A DNA stretch of 64,000 nucleotides from Quillaja saponaria (taxonomy: Eukaryota > Streptophyta > Magnoliopsida > Fabales > Quillajaceae): contig CM055613.1 in the NCBI GenBank assembly GCA_029379385.1, positions 21,098,001 through 21,162,000 of the forward strand, read 5' to 3'. The position numbers and the translations under genes were made by a program. Every line of letters begins with the position of its first letter. Position 1 is the stretch's first letter. A model generated the notes under the pieces. It was not told the DNA's origin. It made no database searches and saw only the letters and a program-made list of their open reading frames with translations. This document shows positions 47,357 to 58,528 of this stretch, one piece after another.

Positions 47357-49014
47357 ATGCCACCACGGAGCTGCAAACCTGCAATGCCTACTAGAGTGTC
47401 AATGAGTGACATACCAAAATCATTGTCTAGGAGGGAATCTGTATCACCTATACTTCCTTCATCACCTAGGAGAGAGTCTATATCACCTATACTTCCTTTA
47501 TCATCTAGGAGGGAGTCTGTATCACCTATACTTCACCATCCACCTTACACACTATTTCTCCATCACCGATTACTCCGGCCGAGAGTCCTTCATTAGCCTC
47601 ACATGATATTGACAGTGCAGATCCACGCCCTATCATCAGTATAGAGCCAGGAACAAATTTGTAAGTTATACACTTATTTGTTGTTTATACATCGACTGTC
47701 ACTCATGAAATAGGCAGTGAAATTATTTCTCATATGCCTGGCCCGATAACAACCTATAAATCATATCCTCAAGACGTTAAAGATTCACTATTCGACTCAT
47801 TTATGGTAAGATTTATGTATAATGAAAATTTGTATATGATTGAATGTTATTTGTTAACTATTATATATTTTATTTTTCAGAGGAGATTTCGTTTTGCATA
47901 TGAGTATAATAGTTCTATGGCTTGCACTGTGTGGGAAAAGACTGCACAAGAACTTCATAATGCAAGAAATATGGCTAGGATAAAAAGTAAATCATAAAAC
48001 CCATTAGATTGGAAAGGATTCGGTCCAGCAACTATTCAATCTGGATATTTTAATAAGTTATGTGAAACAACGTGGAATACAGAGGAGTGGAAACATAAGT
48101 CGGCAACTGCTATGAAAAATCGAAGTTCAATGCCTGAGGCTAGTGTTTATACTGGAGATTCACGCACATTCGTTCGTCACAAGGAGATTATGGTAAACAA
48201 ATGAATTATTTAATTTACTAACTCATAATTTTTTAATGAAGCCATGTATAAGTTATGTTTATTTTGCAAGAAAAAGAGTTGAAACAAGATATAAGGAGTT
48301 ATTTGACTGGATGCACAAGAGAAAGACATGAGTTTGTTTCTTAGCATTCACAGAATGTCAGTGTAAGTGTTAACCTTTAAAAGAAGTGATTATTTTTTAT
48401 ATATTCAATGAAATTTATATAACTTAAATTTTTTTTATTTATAGGAAGGGTATTTCGGTAGAGTTACTGAAAAATATGGAGAGGATAGAAGTTCCTTGTC
48501 TACTGAACCAGTTATAGATATGGATGCGTGGTTGTGTTCTATTGGTTAGCCAAAGAAGAGCAGAGTTTATGGTATTGGTCGTACTCTTAACCCTTGTTAT
48601 TCACGTTCCTCATCTTCGGCTAGTGTTAGCTCATATCCAGCTAGTTCATCATCTAGTGCACCTATCTCAGAAGAACATTTTTTAAGTATCATGCGAACCG
48701 ATATGTGTACAGAGTTGCGCACTGAGATTCAGACACAAAATCAAGAGATACGTAGTTATGTTGATAATACGCTAAAAGGTGTTGTGGATGCGATTAAATA
48801 GTTGACAACTTCTTTCTCTCAATCGTCTTGTGGGCATCAGAAGGGGAAAGCAAAAAGAAAATATGTAAGGCAAGCTGTAAGTTTTGTTTCAATTATGAAA
48901 AATAGAAACTAATTAAATTATACAAATTTACTATGTTTTACTTATTAGGATGATAATGTTAAATATAAAGATGATGATGATGAATCTGATGAGGATCTTG
49001 GTGACAATGATTAA
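47357..49014 (+). pseudogene. CACTA second gene, PttA/En-Spm (TNPA-like), broken
   Basis: The frame opens at 47,357 with a Pro/Ser-rich region containing three units of a 13-residue repeat (RRESVSPILPSSP and variants; 39-bp period at about 47,430-47,540). The plant PttA/En-Spm domain follows over introns, with YPQDVKDSLFDSFM before a GT at 47,806 and RFRFAYEYNSSMACTVWEK after the AG at 47,880. It ends in a stop at 47,997, beyond which the same protein continues (NPLDWKGFGPATIQSG). A Ser-rich region near 48,590-48,670 and an acidic C-terminus to the stop at 49,012-49,014 close it. It would bind subterminal repeats. Confidence 0.85.
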
Positions 49015-49019
49015 GATGT

Positions 49020-49395
49020 AGTTTCTTAAAGATTTGTGATGGAATTTTGCTAAGAAATTGTGGTGGATTTGCGACAGAATTATGATCTTAATTCGTGATA
49101 GATTTGTGACGGATTTGCTATGCAATTAAAAGTTGTTCATTGTAAAATTTGCGACAAATTTGCAACGGAATTTATTATCGCAATTTAAAAATAGTTTTGT
49201 TGAATTTTTGTGTGAATAATTTGCTATGAAATAACGATGAAATACTCCAGTCGCTATACATTTACGACGGCTTCACGACTGAATTATTTTTGTCACAAAA
49301 TTGCGTCGAGAAATTTATGATAGACATAATCCGTCACAAGTTCGTCACAAATTAGATTTGCGATGAATTTACGACGGATTTGTGACAGATTGAGG
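49020..49395. repeat. CACTA right subterminal repeat region
   Basis: Tandem-like words such as GATTTGTGACGGA, TTTGCGACAAATTTGC and CGTCACAAGTTCGTCACAAAT fill this region in both orientations, mirroring the left end. Confidence 0.82.
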
Positions 49396-49425
49396 TCGTC
49401 GCTAAACTGCTTTTTTCTAGTAGTG
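49396..49425 (-). repeat. CACTA right terminal inverted repeat
   Basis: Reverse complement begins CACTACTAGAAAA; followed by the target duplication TTA at 49,426-49,428. Confidence 0.94.
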
Positions 49426-49428
49426 TTA

Positions 49429-51310
49429 GTTTTCAATCTATTGCTCTAATTGATTCAGAAGAAGACTTAAATTGTATCAATGAAGCATTAGTATCCTCTA
49501 AATTCTATCAAAATAACTGCTTAAATCCTTCATGCTAAAGGTGTAAATTGTCTAGCAATAGATTACAAGTTATCTAATATAGCAGTCTGTAATAATAAAG
49601 TCTGTTTTCCTTTACCTTTTGTTCTAATGAAAGGTTTAGCCCAAGAAATTATTATAGGATATCATTTATTGCATATGTTATTTCCTATCACTAGAATAGA
49701 TTAGACAGGAGTAGAGTCAAATATTAAAGGAAGACAAGTTAAATCTGAGTTTATGGAAGAACCTAGAATGCATGAGATAAATCTAATAAGAGATACAATT
49801 AAGAAAAATAAAATAAAATTCTTGATGTCTTTGAAAGAAGAAATAGAATACAAAAGGATTGAATAACAATTAAAAACTCCAAAATTGCAAGAAGAAATTA
49901 AAAAAATTCAAAAAAAAAAAATAGAAACAAAAATATGTGTTGAAATTCCTAATACTTTTTGGAATAGGAAGCAACATATAATTGAACTACCTTATGAGCC
50001 TGACTTTACTGAAAGGCAAATCCTTATAAAAGTTAGACCTATTGTAATAGGTCCAAGGCATTTAGAGATTTGTAAAAATAAAATAGAAGAATTATTAAAA
50101 AAGGGATTCATTTGAAAAAGTTATTGTCCTTGGAGTTGTCCAGCATTTTATGTCGACAATATTGCTGAATTAGAAAGAGGAGTTCTTAGACACGTTATTA
50201 ATTATAAACCTTTAAATAAAGCTTTAAGTTGGACAAGATATCTAATCCCTAATAAAAAGGATCTTCTGAATAAACTATATTATGTCAAAGTATTCTCTAA
50301 ATTTGACATGAAATCTTGTTATTGGCATATTCAAATAGTTGAAAATGATAGATATAAAACTGCTTTTACAGTTCATTTTGGACATTATGAATGGAATGTC
50401 ACGCCATTTGGATTAAAAAAATGCTCCATCTGAATTTCAGAATATTATGAATGATATTTTTAATCTATATCATGATTATATAATTGTTTATATTGATAAT
50501 ATTTTAATCTTTTTTCCCTCTATTAAAAAACATTTTAAACATCTTCATATGTTCATTAATATTGTTACCCGAGCAGGATTAACAGTTTCAGCAAAGAAGG
50601 TAAAAATATTTCAAACTGCTATTCATCTTTTAGGTCACAATATTTCTAAAGGATCAATTATACCAATTGATAAAGTTATTCAATTTGTTGATAAATTTCC
50701 TAATGAGTTAAAGGAAAAGCAATAATTGTAAAAAAATTTAGGGAGCCTTATTTATGTAGGCGAATTTTACAAAGATTTAGCTTTACATTGTAGCTTATTA
50801 TTTATAAGACTAAAGAAAAATTCTCCATAGTGAAATAATAATTTCACAGAAGCTGTAAAAAAAAAATTAAATAGTTAACGAGCTTCCTTGTTTTTGTATT
50901 TCTCATCCAAAAGCCTACAGAATAGTAGAAACTGATGCTTCAGAAATAGGTTATGAAGGAATATTTAAACAGAGAATTGCTAATAGAGAGCAATTAGTTA
51001 GATTTACATGAGGTACATAGAAAAGTGCTCCGCTGAACTATTCAACATTAAAAAAGAAAATATTATCTATAGTTTTGTATATCACTAAATTTTAGTCTGT
51101 CTTATTAAACAAGAAATTCCTACTAAGAATTGATTGTAAATTAGCCAAAAATATACTTTTAAAAGATATTAAAAACATGACATCTAAACAGATATTTACA
51201 AGATGGTAAGGGAATTTATCTTTCTTTGAATTCAACATAGAATTTATTAAAGGATAATCTAATTTTTTTTACCTGATTTTTTAATAAGAGAATTTTTGTA
51301 GTGATCATAA
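49429..51310 (+). pseudogene. Copy E: protease-RT-RNase H, 3' part after the CACTA element
   Basis: The protease active site reads DSEEDLN (49,452-49,472), Gly replaced by Glu. The RT begins near 49,940 (FWNRKQHIIELP, PRHLEICKNKIEELL). Its catalytic site at 50,489-50,500 is YIDN instead of YIDD, a G-to-A change that would abolish catalysis. RNase H keeps its first Asp (50,934-50,936). Near the end, two codons became stops (TAG 51,299 and TGA 51,302) before the ancestral TAA at 51,308-51,310. Other frameshifts lie near 49,870, 50,120 and 50,725. Confidence 0.88.
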
Positions 51311-51323
51311 TGGAAAAGGAATT

Positions 51324-52430
51324 ATGTGTTCTCAAGCAAGTTCTCCAGCAAAAAGAAATATTTCAATTCCAAATGTTGAGGAACCAAATAATCATGAAAA
51401 AGAATTCTTGAGTGACAGCTTATGAGCTAGCACTTCCTTGTAATACCATGGATTTTAAATATCCTTATATCCCTCTACCTTATAAAAAGATAGCACCAAT
51501 AGAAAAGAGATATATTAATTTAGCCCCATATGAGATAACTTCTTTTTATCTCAATCACAATCTTCCTCTTCCTCCTGAATTTGAACCCAATGGTACTTTA
51601 TATTATCTAAATATCCTTGTACATATTAAATCAGTTTCACATAAACCCTAGATTCTTACTGGGTCTAAATGGGCTTATTCAAAACTCATAATTTATAAAG
51701 TTATGAAGCCTAAAAAATGAGGTATGGACTTATACCACCAAAAATAATTAAGAGTCAAGAAAATATTTCCAAGGTTATATAATTATTTTGATTATATGGC
51801 TGCTTGGGAAAATTTTCTTTTATTTGAAAACAAAGCAAGAAAACACAGCTGGTTTCTCAGATTTACTCTTAACAAAGAACCATCTCCTAATTCGTTTCCT
51901 TAATGGTTTGAAACTTGGCATTTCTCATGGGGATTATTTCCTATCTCCCTTCCAAAATACATCCATCAATACTGGACAAGATTTTGTGAGAATAATAACT
52001 CTCTAGATCCTTAAGATCAAGTGATCATATTTGCAACATATTATCAAATCTCATGGATAGTAAAATGGATTCATATCTTGAAGGACTGTTCTACTTCAAT
52101 TTTCAGAATTAATCAGACAGCCTATGGTTAATTAGAAGAACCCAAAGCAAATGGTGGAATAATTTTTCTAATTTTGAAGAAAATCTTAATAATTTTCAAA
52201 AATTGAGAATTTTAAGATCCCAAGCCTTAGTTCATAAACCTTATTTAACTGAAAATAAAAAGGTTTTAGATATGGTTAAAGGTTTAGTAGCCTTTTCTTC
52301 TAAAGATGATGTTCAAAGAGAATTATTAAAAATTTGTAAAGATGATTGTTCAGACATTAGTCAAGACGATTTAGATTATTTTCAAGATTCTCAAGATCCA
52401 GATAATGAAGGAGCTGAAGATTTTCTTTAG
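51324..52430 (+). pseudogene. Copy E: TAV
   Basis: The ATG at 51,324 lies 13 bases after the ancestral pol stop, as in copy F and unlike the 6 bases of A and C. A two-base deletion near 51,411 shifts the frame; the gene then reads AYELALPCNTMDFKYPYIPLP (51,412-51,651) and continues with further stops. The last part is open at 52,203-52,430 and ends with an acidic tail. Directly downstream is the viral promoter region, and beyond it an antisense TAV (copy F). Confidence 0.83.
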
Positions 52431-52986
52431 GAGAGGACCCATCATTGACTTACTTTTGAAAAGTAATTACTTTACTTCTAAAAAAGAAGTTTGTTTTGGT
52501 GTTAAAAGCCAACAAATTTAATGTCGGCAGATTTACTTTATTAAAAAGTAACTTTCTCTTGTTTTCTGGTGGATCGACTCTAAATTATTCAGGACACGTG
52601 CCCAAACAAGATGAAGTGCCTTATGTAAAGAAATCTACTTTATTCATCCTTATCCCAAGGGTGTTAGCCTTTAAGTTTATATAAGTCTACAGTATTCCTG
52701 AGCTTGAAGCAAGTTTTTCCTTTAGAGTGTTTAGTAAGTTCTGGAGTGTTTGTGTAAAGTTCTTGTAAGATAAGTGTTGAGTGTTTGACAAGTTAAAAAT
52801 CTTCAAGCCTACACTTAGAAAATTCAAAGCTTGTAAGTGTGACTATCTTCCTACTTTAATTTAAGTATCTTTTCTTTGTATTTTTTCTTTGTACTATATT
52901 TCATGTGCAATAAAAGACTTTGTTCATTATATCTTTGAATCTGCTTTTATTTGCACTTGTTTAGTTTGTGTTTATTTAAGTGTGCA
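52431..52986 (+). promoter_or_regulatory. Copy E: viral intergenic region, cut before the primer site
   Basis: A TATA box (TATATAA, 52,678-52,684) and AATAAA (52,909-52,914) are both present. The sequence then switches at about 52,987 to the minus-strand TAV end of copy F, a few bases before the primer site would start. If the promoter were active, transcripts would run antisense into copy F. Confidence 0.78.
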
Positions 52987-52989
52987 TCA

Positions 52990-54105
52990 ATCAAGGATGG
53001 GTCCCCTCCTCAAGAAAATCTTCAGCTCCTTCATCATCTAGATTTTGATAATCTTGAAATAAGCTGGATCGTCTTAACTCAAGTCTGAATAATTATCTTC
53101 AAGAATTTTTAATAATTTTCTTTGAACATCATCTTTAGAAGAAGAGGCTAATAAACTTTTAATAATATCTAAAACTTTTTTATTTTCAGTTAATAAGATT
53201 TATAAGCTGAGGCTAAGGATATTAAAATTCTCAATTTTTGAAAATTATTAAGAATTTCTTCAAAATTAGAAAAATTATCTCATCATTTGATTTGGGTTCT
53301 TCTAATTAACCATGAGACTATCTGATTAATCCTGAAAATTGTAGTACAGTCCTTCAAGATATATTCCAATTTTACTATCCATAAGATTTGATAATATGCT
53401 GCAAGCATGATCACTTGATCTTGAGGATCTAAAGAGTTATCATTCTCACAAAATTTTGTCCAGTATTGATGGATGTATTTTGGAAGGGATATAAGAAACA
53501 ATCCCCATGAGAAATACTAAGTTTTAAACCATTGAGGAAATAAATTAGGAGATGGTTCTTCTTTTCGAGAAAATATGAGAAACTAGCTGTGTTTTCTTGC
53601 TTTATTTTCAAATAAAATCAAATTTTCCCAAGCAGCCATATAATCAAAATAATTATATAACCTTGAAAATATTTTCTTGTCTCAATTATTTTTGGCGGTA
53701 TAAGTCCATACCCCATTCTTCAGGCTTCATAACTTTATAAATTATGAGTTTTGAATAAGCCCATTCAGACCCAGTCTTAATCCAGGGTTTATGCGAAACT
53801 GATTCAGTATTCACAAGGATATTTAGATAATATAAAGTACCCTTGGGTTCAAATTTAAGAGGAAGATTATGATTGAGATAGAAAGAAGCTATCTCATATA
53901 GGGCTAGATTAATATATATTTTTTCTATTGGTGCTATTTTTTTGTAAGATAGAGGGATATAAGGATATTTAAAATTTATGGTATTACAAGGAAGTGCTAG
54001 CTCATAAGCTTTGTCACTCAAGAATTCCTTTTCATGATTATCTGGTTCCTCCATATTAGGAATTGAAATATTTCTTTTTGCTAGAGAACTTACTTGAGAA
54101 GACAT
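52990..54105 (-). pseudogene. Copy F: TAV
   Basis: From ATG 54,105 the frame is open to 53,686 (139 codons), the longest intact piece of this gene in the window. It reads MSSQVSSLAKRN, NHEKEFLSDKAYEL and the KYPYIPLSYKKIAPIEK core. Further open pieces (53,283-53,501 and 53,429-53,611) show frameshifts. The C-terminus reaches 52,990, where it abuts the intergenic region of copy E tail to tail. Confidence 0.84.
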
Positions 54106-54118
54106 AATTTCTTTTTCT

Positions 54119-56330
54119 TTAGGATCCTTGCAAAAATTCTTTTGTTAGAAAGTAAGGTAAAGAATTAGATTCTCTTTTAATAAATTCTATGTCGAATTCA
54201 AAAACATATAAAATCCTTTACCTTCTTACAAATATCTGTTTAGATGCTATGTTTTTAACATAATTTAAAAGTATATATTTTGCTGATTTACAATCAATTC
54301 TTAATAAATAAAAAATTGTTTAATAGGTCAAACTCAAATTTAGTGATACACAGAACTATAGATAGCATCTCATTTTTTATTGCCGAATAGTTCTATTGAG
54401 CACTTTTTTATATTCCTCATGTAAATCTAACTAATTACTCTCTATTATTAATTCTATGTTTAATTATTCTTTCATAACCTATTTCTGAAACATTAGTTTC
54501 TATTATTTTGTAAGCTTATAGATGAGGAATACAGAAACAAAGAATTTCTTTAACTCTTTACTTTATTATGTTTACAGCTTCTGTCAATCTTGCTCAAGTA
54601 ATAATATTCATAAACATATGAAAATATTTAAAATATTTCAATAGAAAGAGAAAACACTAAAACATCATCAATATAAATAATTATATAATCATGATATGGA
54701 TTAAAAATGTCATTCATAATATTTTGAAATTCAGATTGAGCATTTTTTTTATTCCAAATGACATGACATTCCATTCATAATGTTCAAAAAGAACTGTGAA
54801 AGCAGCTTTATATCTATCATTTCCAGTTAATCTGTCAATAACTAGATTTCATGTCAAATTTAGAGAATATTTTGACAGCATATAGTCTATTGAGAAAATC
54901 CTTTTTATTAGGGATTGGATATCTTATCTATCTTTAAGGTTTATTTAAAGGTTTATAATTAACGAGTGTAAGAACTACTCTTTCTAATTCATTAGAATTT
55001 TCTACATAAAATGCTGGACAATTCCAAAGACAATAACTTTTCCGAATAAATCCCTTTTTTTAATAATTCTTCTATTTCATTTTTACAAATCTCTAAATGC
55101 CTTGGATCCATTGTAATAGGTCTAATTTGTGTAGGTATTTTCTTTTCAGTAAGGTCTGGCTCATAAGGCAATTCAATTATATGTTGCTTCCTATTCTAAA
55201 AAGCATTAGGAATTTCAACACATATTTTATTTTATATTCTATTTTGAAACTTTTTAATTTCTTCTTGTAATTTTGGAGTTTTTAATTATTCTTCAATCTT
55301 TTTGTATTCTATTTCTTCTTTCAAAGACATCAAGAATTTTTCTTTTTTCTTTTTTCTTAATTTTATCTCTTATTAGATTTATCTCATGTATTCTCGGTTC
55401 TTCCACAAGCTCAAATTTAACTTGTCTTCCTTTAATATTTGACTATACTCTTGTCTCAACTATTCTAGTGATGGGAAATAAGAAATAATTTCCTAGAATA
55501 ATCCCTTGGGCTAAACCTTTCACTATAACAAAAGGTAAAGGAAAATAGACTTTATTATTACATACCGCTACATTAGATAACTTGTAATTTATTACCAAAC
55601 TGTTTCCACTAGCAGCAGGAAGGATTTGAGTAGTCTTTTGATAGAAGTTAGCAGGTACTAATTCTTTATTGATACAATTTAAGTCTGCTCTTGAATAACT
55701 TAGAGCAATGGATTGAAAACTAAATTCATTGTTCATTACAATAGTTACTTTAGTGAACCATTTTTGAGCTATTACTAATTCCATAGCATAAACCTATCCT
55801 TCTAGATCATTTAATATATTAAGAGATCCTTCTTCAGGTTCTGGAATCATTACTCTTTTTCTCTCAAACTTTTAATTTTTGATCTCGTTAGTAGATTCCC
55901 ACATTAGATTCTGAAATTGATCTTCATCTAATTCTTCTAACTCTGAAACTCTTCTTTTAAAAGTTTTTAAATCTTCCATTATTCATTTATTTTTTATTTT
56001 AAATCAGCTATAGTAGATTCGTTAGAAGAAATATTAGCAGTTTTTACACTTTCAATTATATTTTTGAATAATAGGAATCATCTCTTACACTTCCTTTGAT
56101 TCCTGGATTTTTATTTCCCGTAGAAAATATTTGAATATAATTTTCTAATTGTATCCATCTTTCTTCTGGGTCTTGAATTTTATCTATTAAGTCTAAAATT
56201 AGACTCTCTTATTTAGAAAGTACATTAGTACTAAGATTATGTAACCCTAAGATTTTGATGATACATTCCTCGCAATCTGTATCAGAACAACATTGAGATT
56301 TTTCAGAATTTTCAAACTCAATTAGATTTT
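54119..56330 (-). pseudogene. Copy F: protease-reverse transcriptase-RNase H
   Basis: The open piece 55,784-55,443 includes the protease, whose active site has become YSRADLN (about 55,699-55,676): both Asp and Gly are changed. The RT is fragmentary, but its YIDD (54,675-54,664) survives. RNase H has the first Asp changed to Asn (ETNVS, near 54,492). About 100 bases around 54,590 are deleted between RNase H and RT segments. The stop is at 54,121-54,119. The N-terminal Cys-containing region lies near 56,300-56,200. Confidence 0.86.
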
Positions 56331-58073
56331 TCTACTTTTGAGTTTGACTCTGACTTTTCTAAAGATTGCTCTAAAATAAAAGCAAAAGTCTCCTTTTTTT
56401 TTCTTCTCCATAATCTTCTAAAAGAATCTAACGTAAGGATTTCTTTTAATCCTTCATCTATTTGAAGAGCACTTATCTTCTTTTTAATAATATTTTCTGT
56501 TGTACAGCTTATTAGATAACTTTTTATTAAATTTTTGAGTATTTTTAGATTGTTTATAATGACTCCCTGTAAAGTAACCAAATTGTTCACAAAATATTCC
56601 TAACGCCTTCTTTTCACTTAATTTTTCTTTATCTATCTAGCGTTTTAACCTTATATCATTACATAGAAATATTTCTACAAAAACTACTTTTGAAACTAAC
56701 TCTCCATAAGTATAGTTGTTATACAATATATTACCTCCATGTTTTTCATTTAATTTATTTCTATTCTTATCAGTAAATAGAGTTGGAAGACCAGCTAAAA
56801 ATTTCTCTTTTCAAAAATCAACTTGACTATCTAGTATTTGATAAACTCTAGACAGAAAAAAAAAATTTGTATCATTGAAAATGAAATAAATATGGGCATT
56901 TTAAATTTATCAATTGTTTATGAGATCTATCTAATCTGAGCATATTAGTTCCCACAAAATAATTTATTATTGTACAAATTAGAGTATTAACTATATTAGT
57001 AACAAAATTTCTATTTTTTTGTTTTACTGAGTATAAAAATCTTTTTTTTAGAGATTTCTGAATATGAAAATCCCATCCAAGTAACTGACCAGTGAATCCA
57101 TTTATTATAGCTAATCCTAGTTCACAGTCTTGATTTCCATTTGATCTACATGCTACCTCATACATAAACATGTATTTAGTAGTTTAAATGATTTGATATT
57201 TTGCCAAACCATCAATATTCCATTCAACTATTGATTTTCTATCAAATTGTATCCTATCCTGGATGACATTATCTTCATATTGAAGATCTAGAGGTGACGA
57301 TCTAGGATAATATATTTTTGATGGGACACTATCATTGTTTTATTCCAATGAAGTTTATTAACTTCTAGTTAAGAATCTTTATTTTCAGTTAAATTTGATT
57401 TGTTCAAACTTCACACATTAAAACTTATATTTTTCTTATCAAACAGATTTAATGTTTGTAATCTAGTTACTAATTCATCAACAAAAAGTTTAATCATTAA
57501 CTTTAGTCTCTTTTTTTAATTTCAAAATTTTAGATTTACTTTAGGAGGAGGTTTCATCATTATTGGGTCCACTATTGATGTTTTATTTGAAGTAGATGCT
57601 TTTTTTGGCATAACTGAGTAAGGATTTGCCAAAATTTCTCCTCTAGATTTTTTTTAACAAAAAGGGAGGATTGTGGGAGATGAATTAAGGAAATGTGTTT
57701 TCCTTCTTTTGTAAAGAAATTTTGGTAAGCAGCTTCTAAAACATTTAGGAATTGAGGATTCTCAAAATCAGACCATTCTTTTTTGTGACATCTAAATGCT
57801 CTTTCAAGCCAATTAAAGAATTCAGGTTTTTTATGAAATTTTTCCATATACTGCTTATGCATAGAAATCTAATAACTTCTTTCCTTTTTACTAAATGTAG
57901 TGTAAAACCATTTATGCTTATTTATAAAAAGATGAAGAGAATTTTTTAAAGATAACATACAGACACTATATTCTATCTCTGAAGGAGTAGGAGAGGTATC
58001 TTTTAAGTGTGACTTTAATCCTTGTTCAGAAGGTGTTTCTACTTGGTATTGTGGGTGACTAACATGATCTTTG
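56331..58073 (-). pseudogene. Copy F: capsid part of ORF1, 5' end missing
   Basis: On the minus strand the copy begins at about 58,073, beyond the movement protein core (first readable piece DHVSHPQYQVETPSEQ). It continues with FNWLERAFRCHKKEW (57,862-57,572) and a capsid piece at 57,171-56,872 (NGFTGQLLGWDFHIQ). The CCHC zinc knuckle is deleted at about 56,485, with the same junction as in copy E. Movement protein core, leader and primer site are absent because the copy meets the host duplicate there. Confidence 0.85.
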
Positions 58074-58075
58074 AT

Positions 58076-58528
58076 AAGCAATATTTTGGAACCAACTTAA
58101 AGGTTGATTCGGAAAAACATCTGGGTCCTAATCAACTGCATGGATCAACCTGGAATGACCAACATAATGAATTAAACATTAGAATTTTTATTCTACATGG
58201 TACATATACACACATCTACACTTTAATGAATCAACATAATGAAAAAGAAAATGGATTCTAATGCAGATATTCTCTATCTATCACCCCTAACATAAATTTT
58301 ATCAACACTTATATCCTTAATTTTCTGGAATAAAACAAAAGTCATCATAATGACACAACAAGGACCAAGTTACTTACTTAAAAACTCAATCTTCCTTGAC
58401 GGCCCACTATAAGTAAAGGCTGCATCTTTCCTCGTCTACCACCACCCAAAAATACATACCTACCACTATGAATCTGAAAACTTCCTTAAAAATCCAATTG
58501 TAAAGACCATAAAAACAATCAACTGGTG
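58076..58528. repeat. Host flank duplicate, right copy (X2)
   Basis: A second copy of 10,532-11,082 in the same orientation, starting AAGCAATATTTTGGAACC exactly where copy F ends and finishing CCATAAAAACAA. Beyond this point the sequence is unique in the window. Confidence 0.9.

Larger units (their letters stand above)
38393..49425 (+). mobile_element. CACTA (En/Spm-like) DNA transposon, 11,033 bp, in copy E
   Basis: The element starts CACTACTAGAAAA and ends TTTTCTAGTAGTG. The outer 30 bases of the two ends are inverted repeats with 27 matches. A 3-bp target duplication TTA lies directly outside (38,390-38,392 and 49,426-49,428). Viral protease sequence reads across the insertion if element and one TTA are removed. 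Inside are subterminal repeats rich in GCGACGGA words, about 4.9 kb of non-coding left arm, a TNPD-type transposase pseudogene and a PttA/TNPA-type pseudogene. All frames carry stops, so it is not autonomous now; its intact ends might still be recognised by an active relative. Confidence 0.96.

Noticed and set aside
11083..58073. A functional or inducible virus
   Set aside because: Every copy has many stops, frameshifts or deletions, and no viral frame exceeds about 140 codons. Essential active sites are lost in several copies.
12120..58073. The RT-bearing units as LTR retrotransposons
   Set aside because: They have no LTRs and no integrase. They carry a movement protein, a capsid knuckle and TAV, and the primer site lies in an intergenic promoter region, which is pararetroviral.
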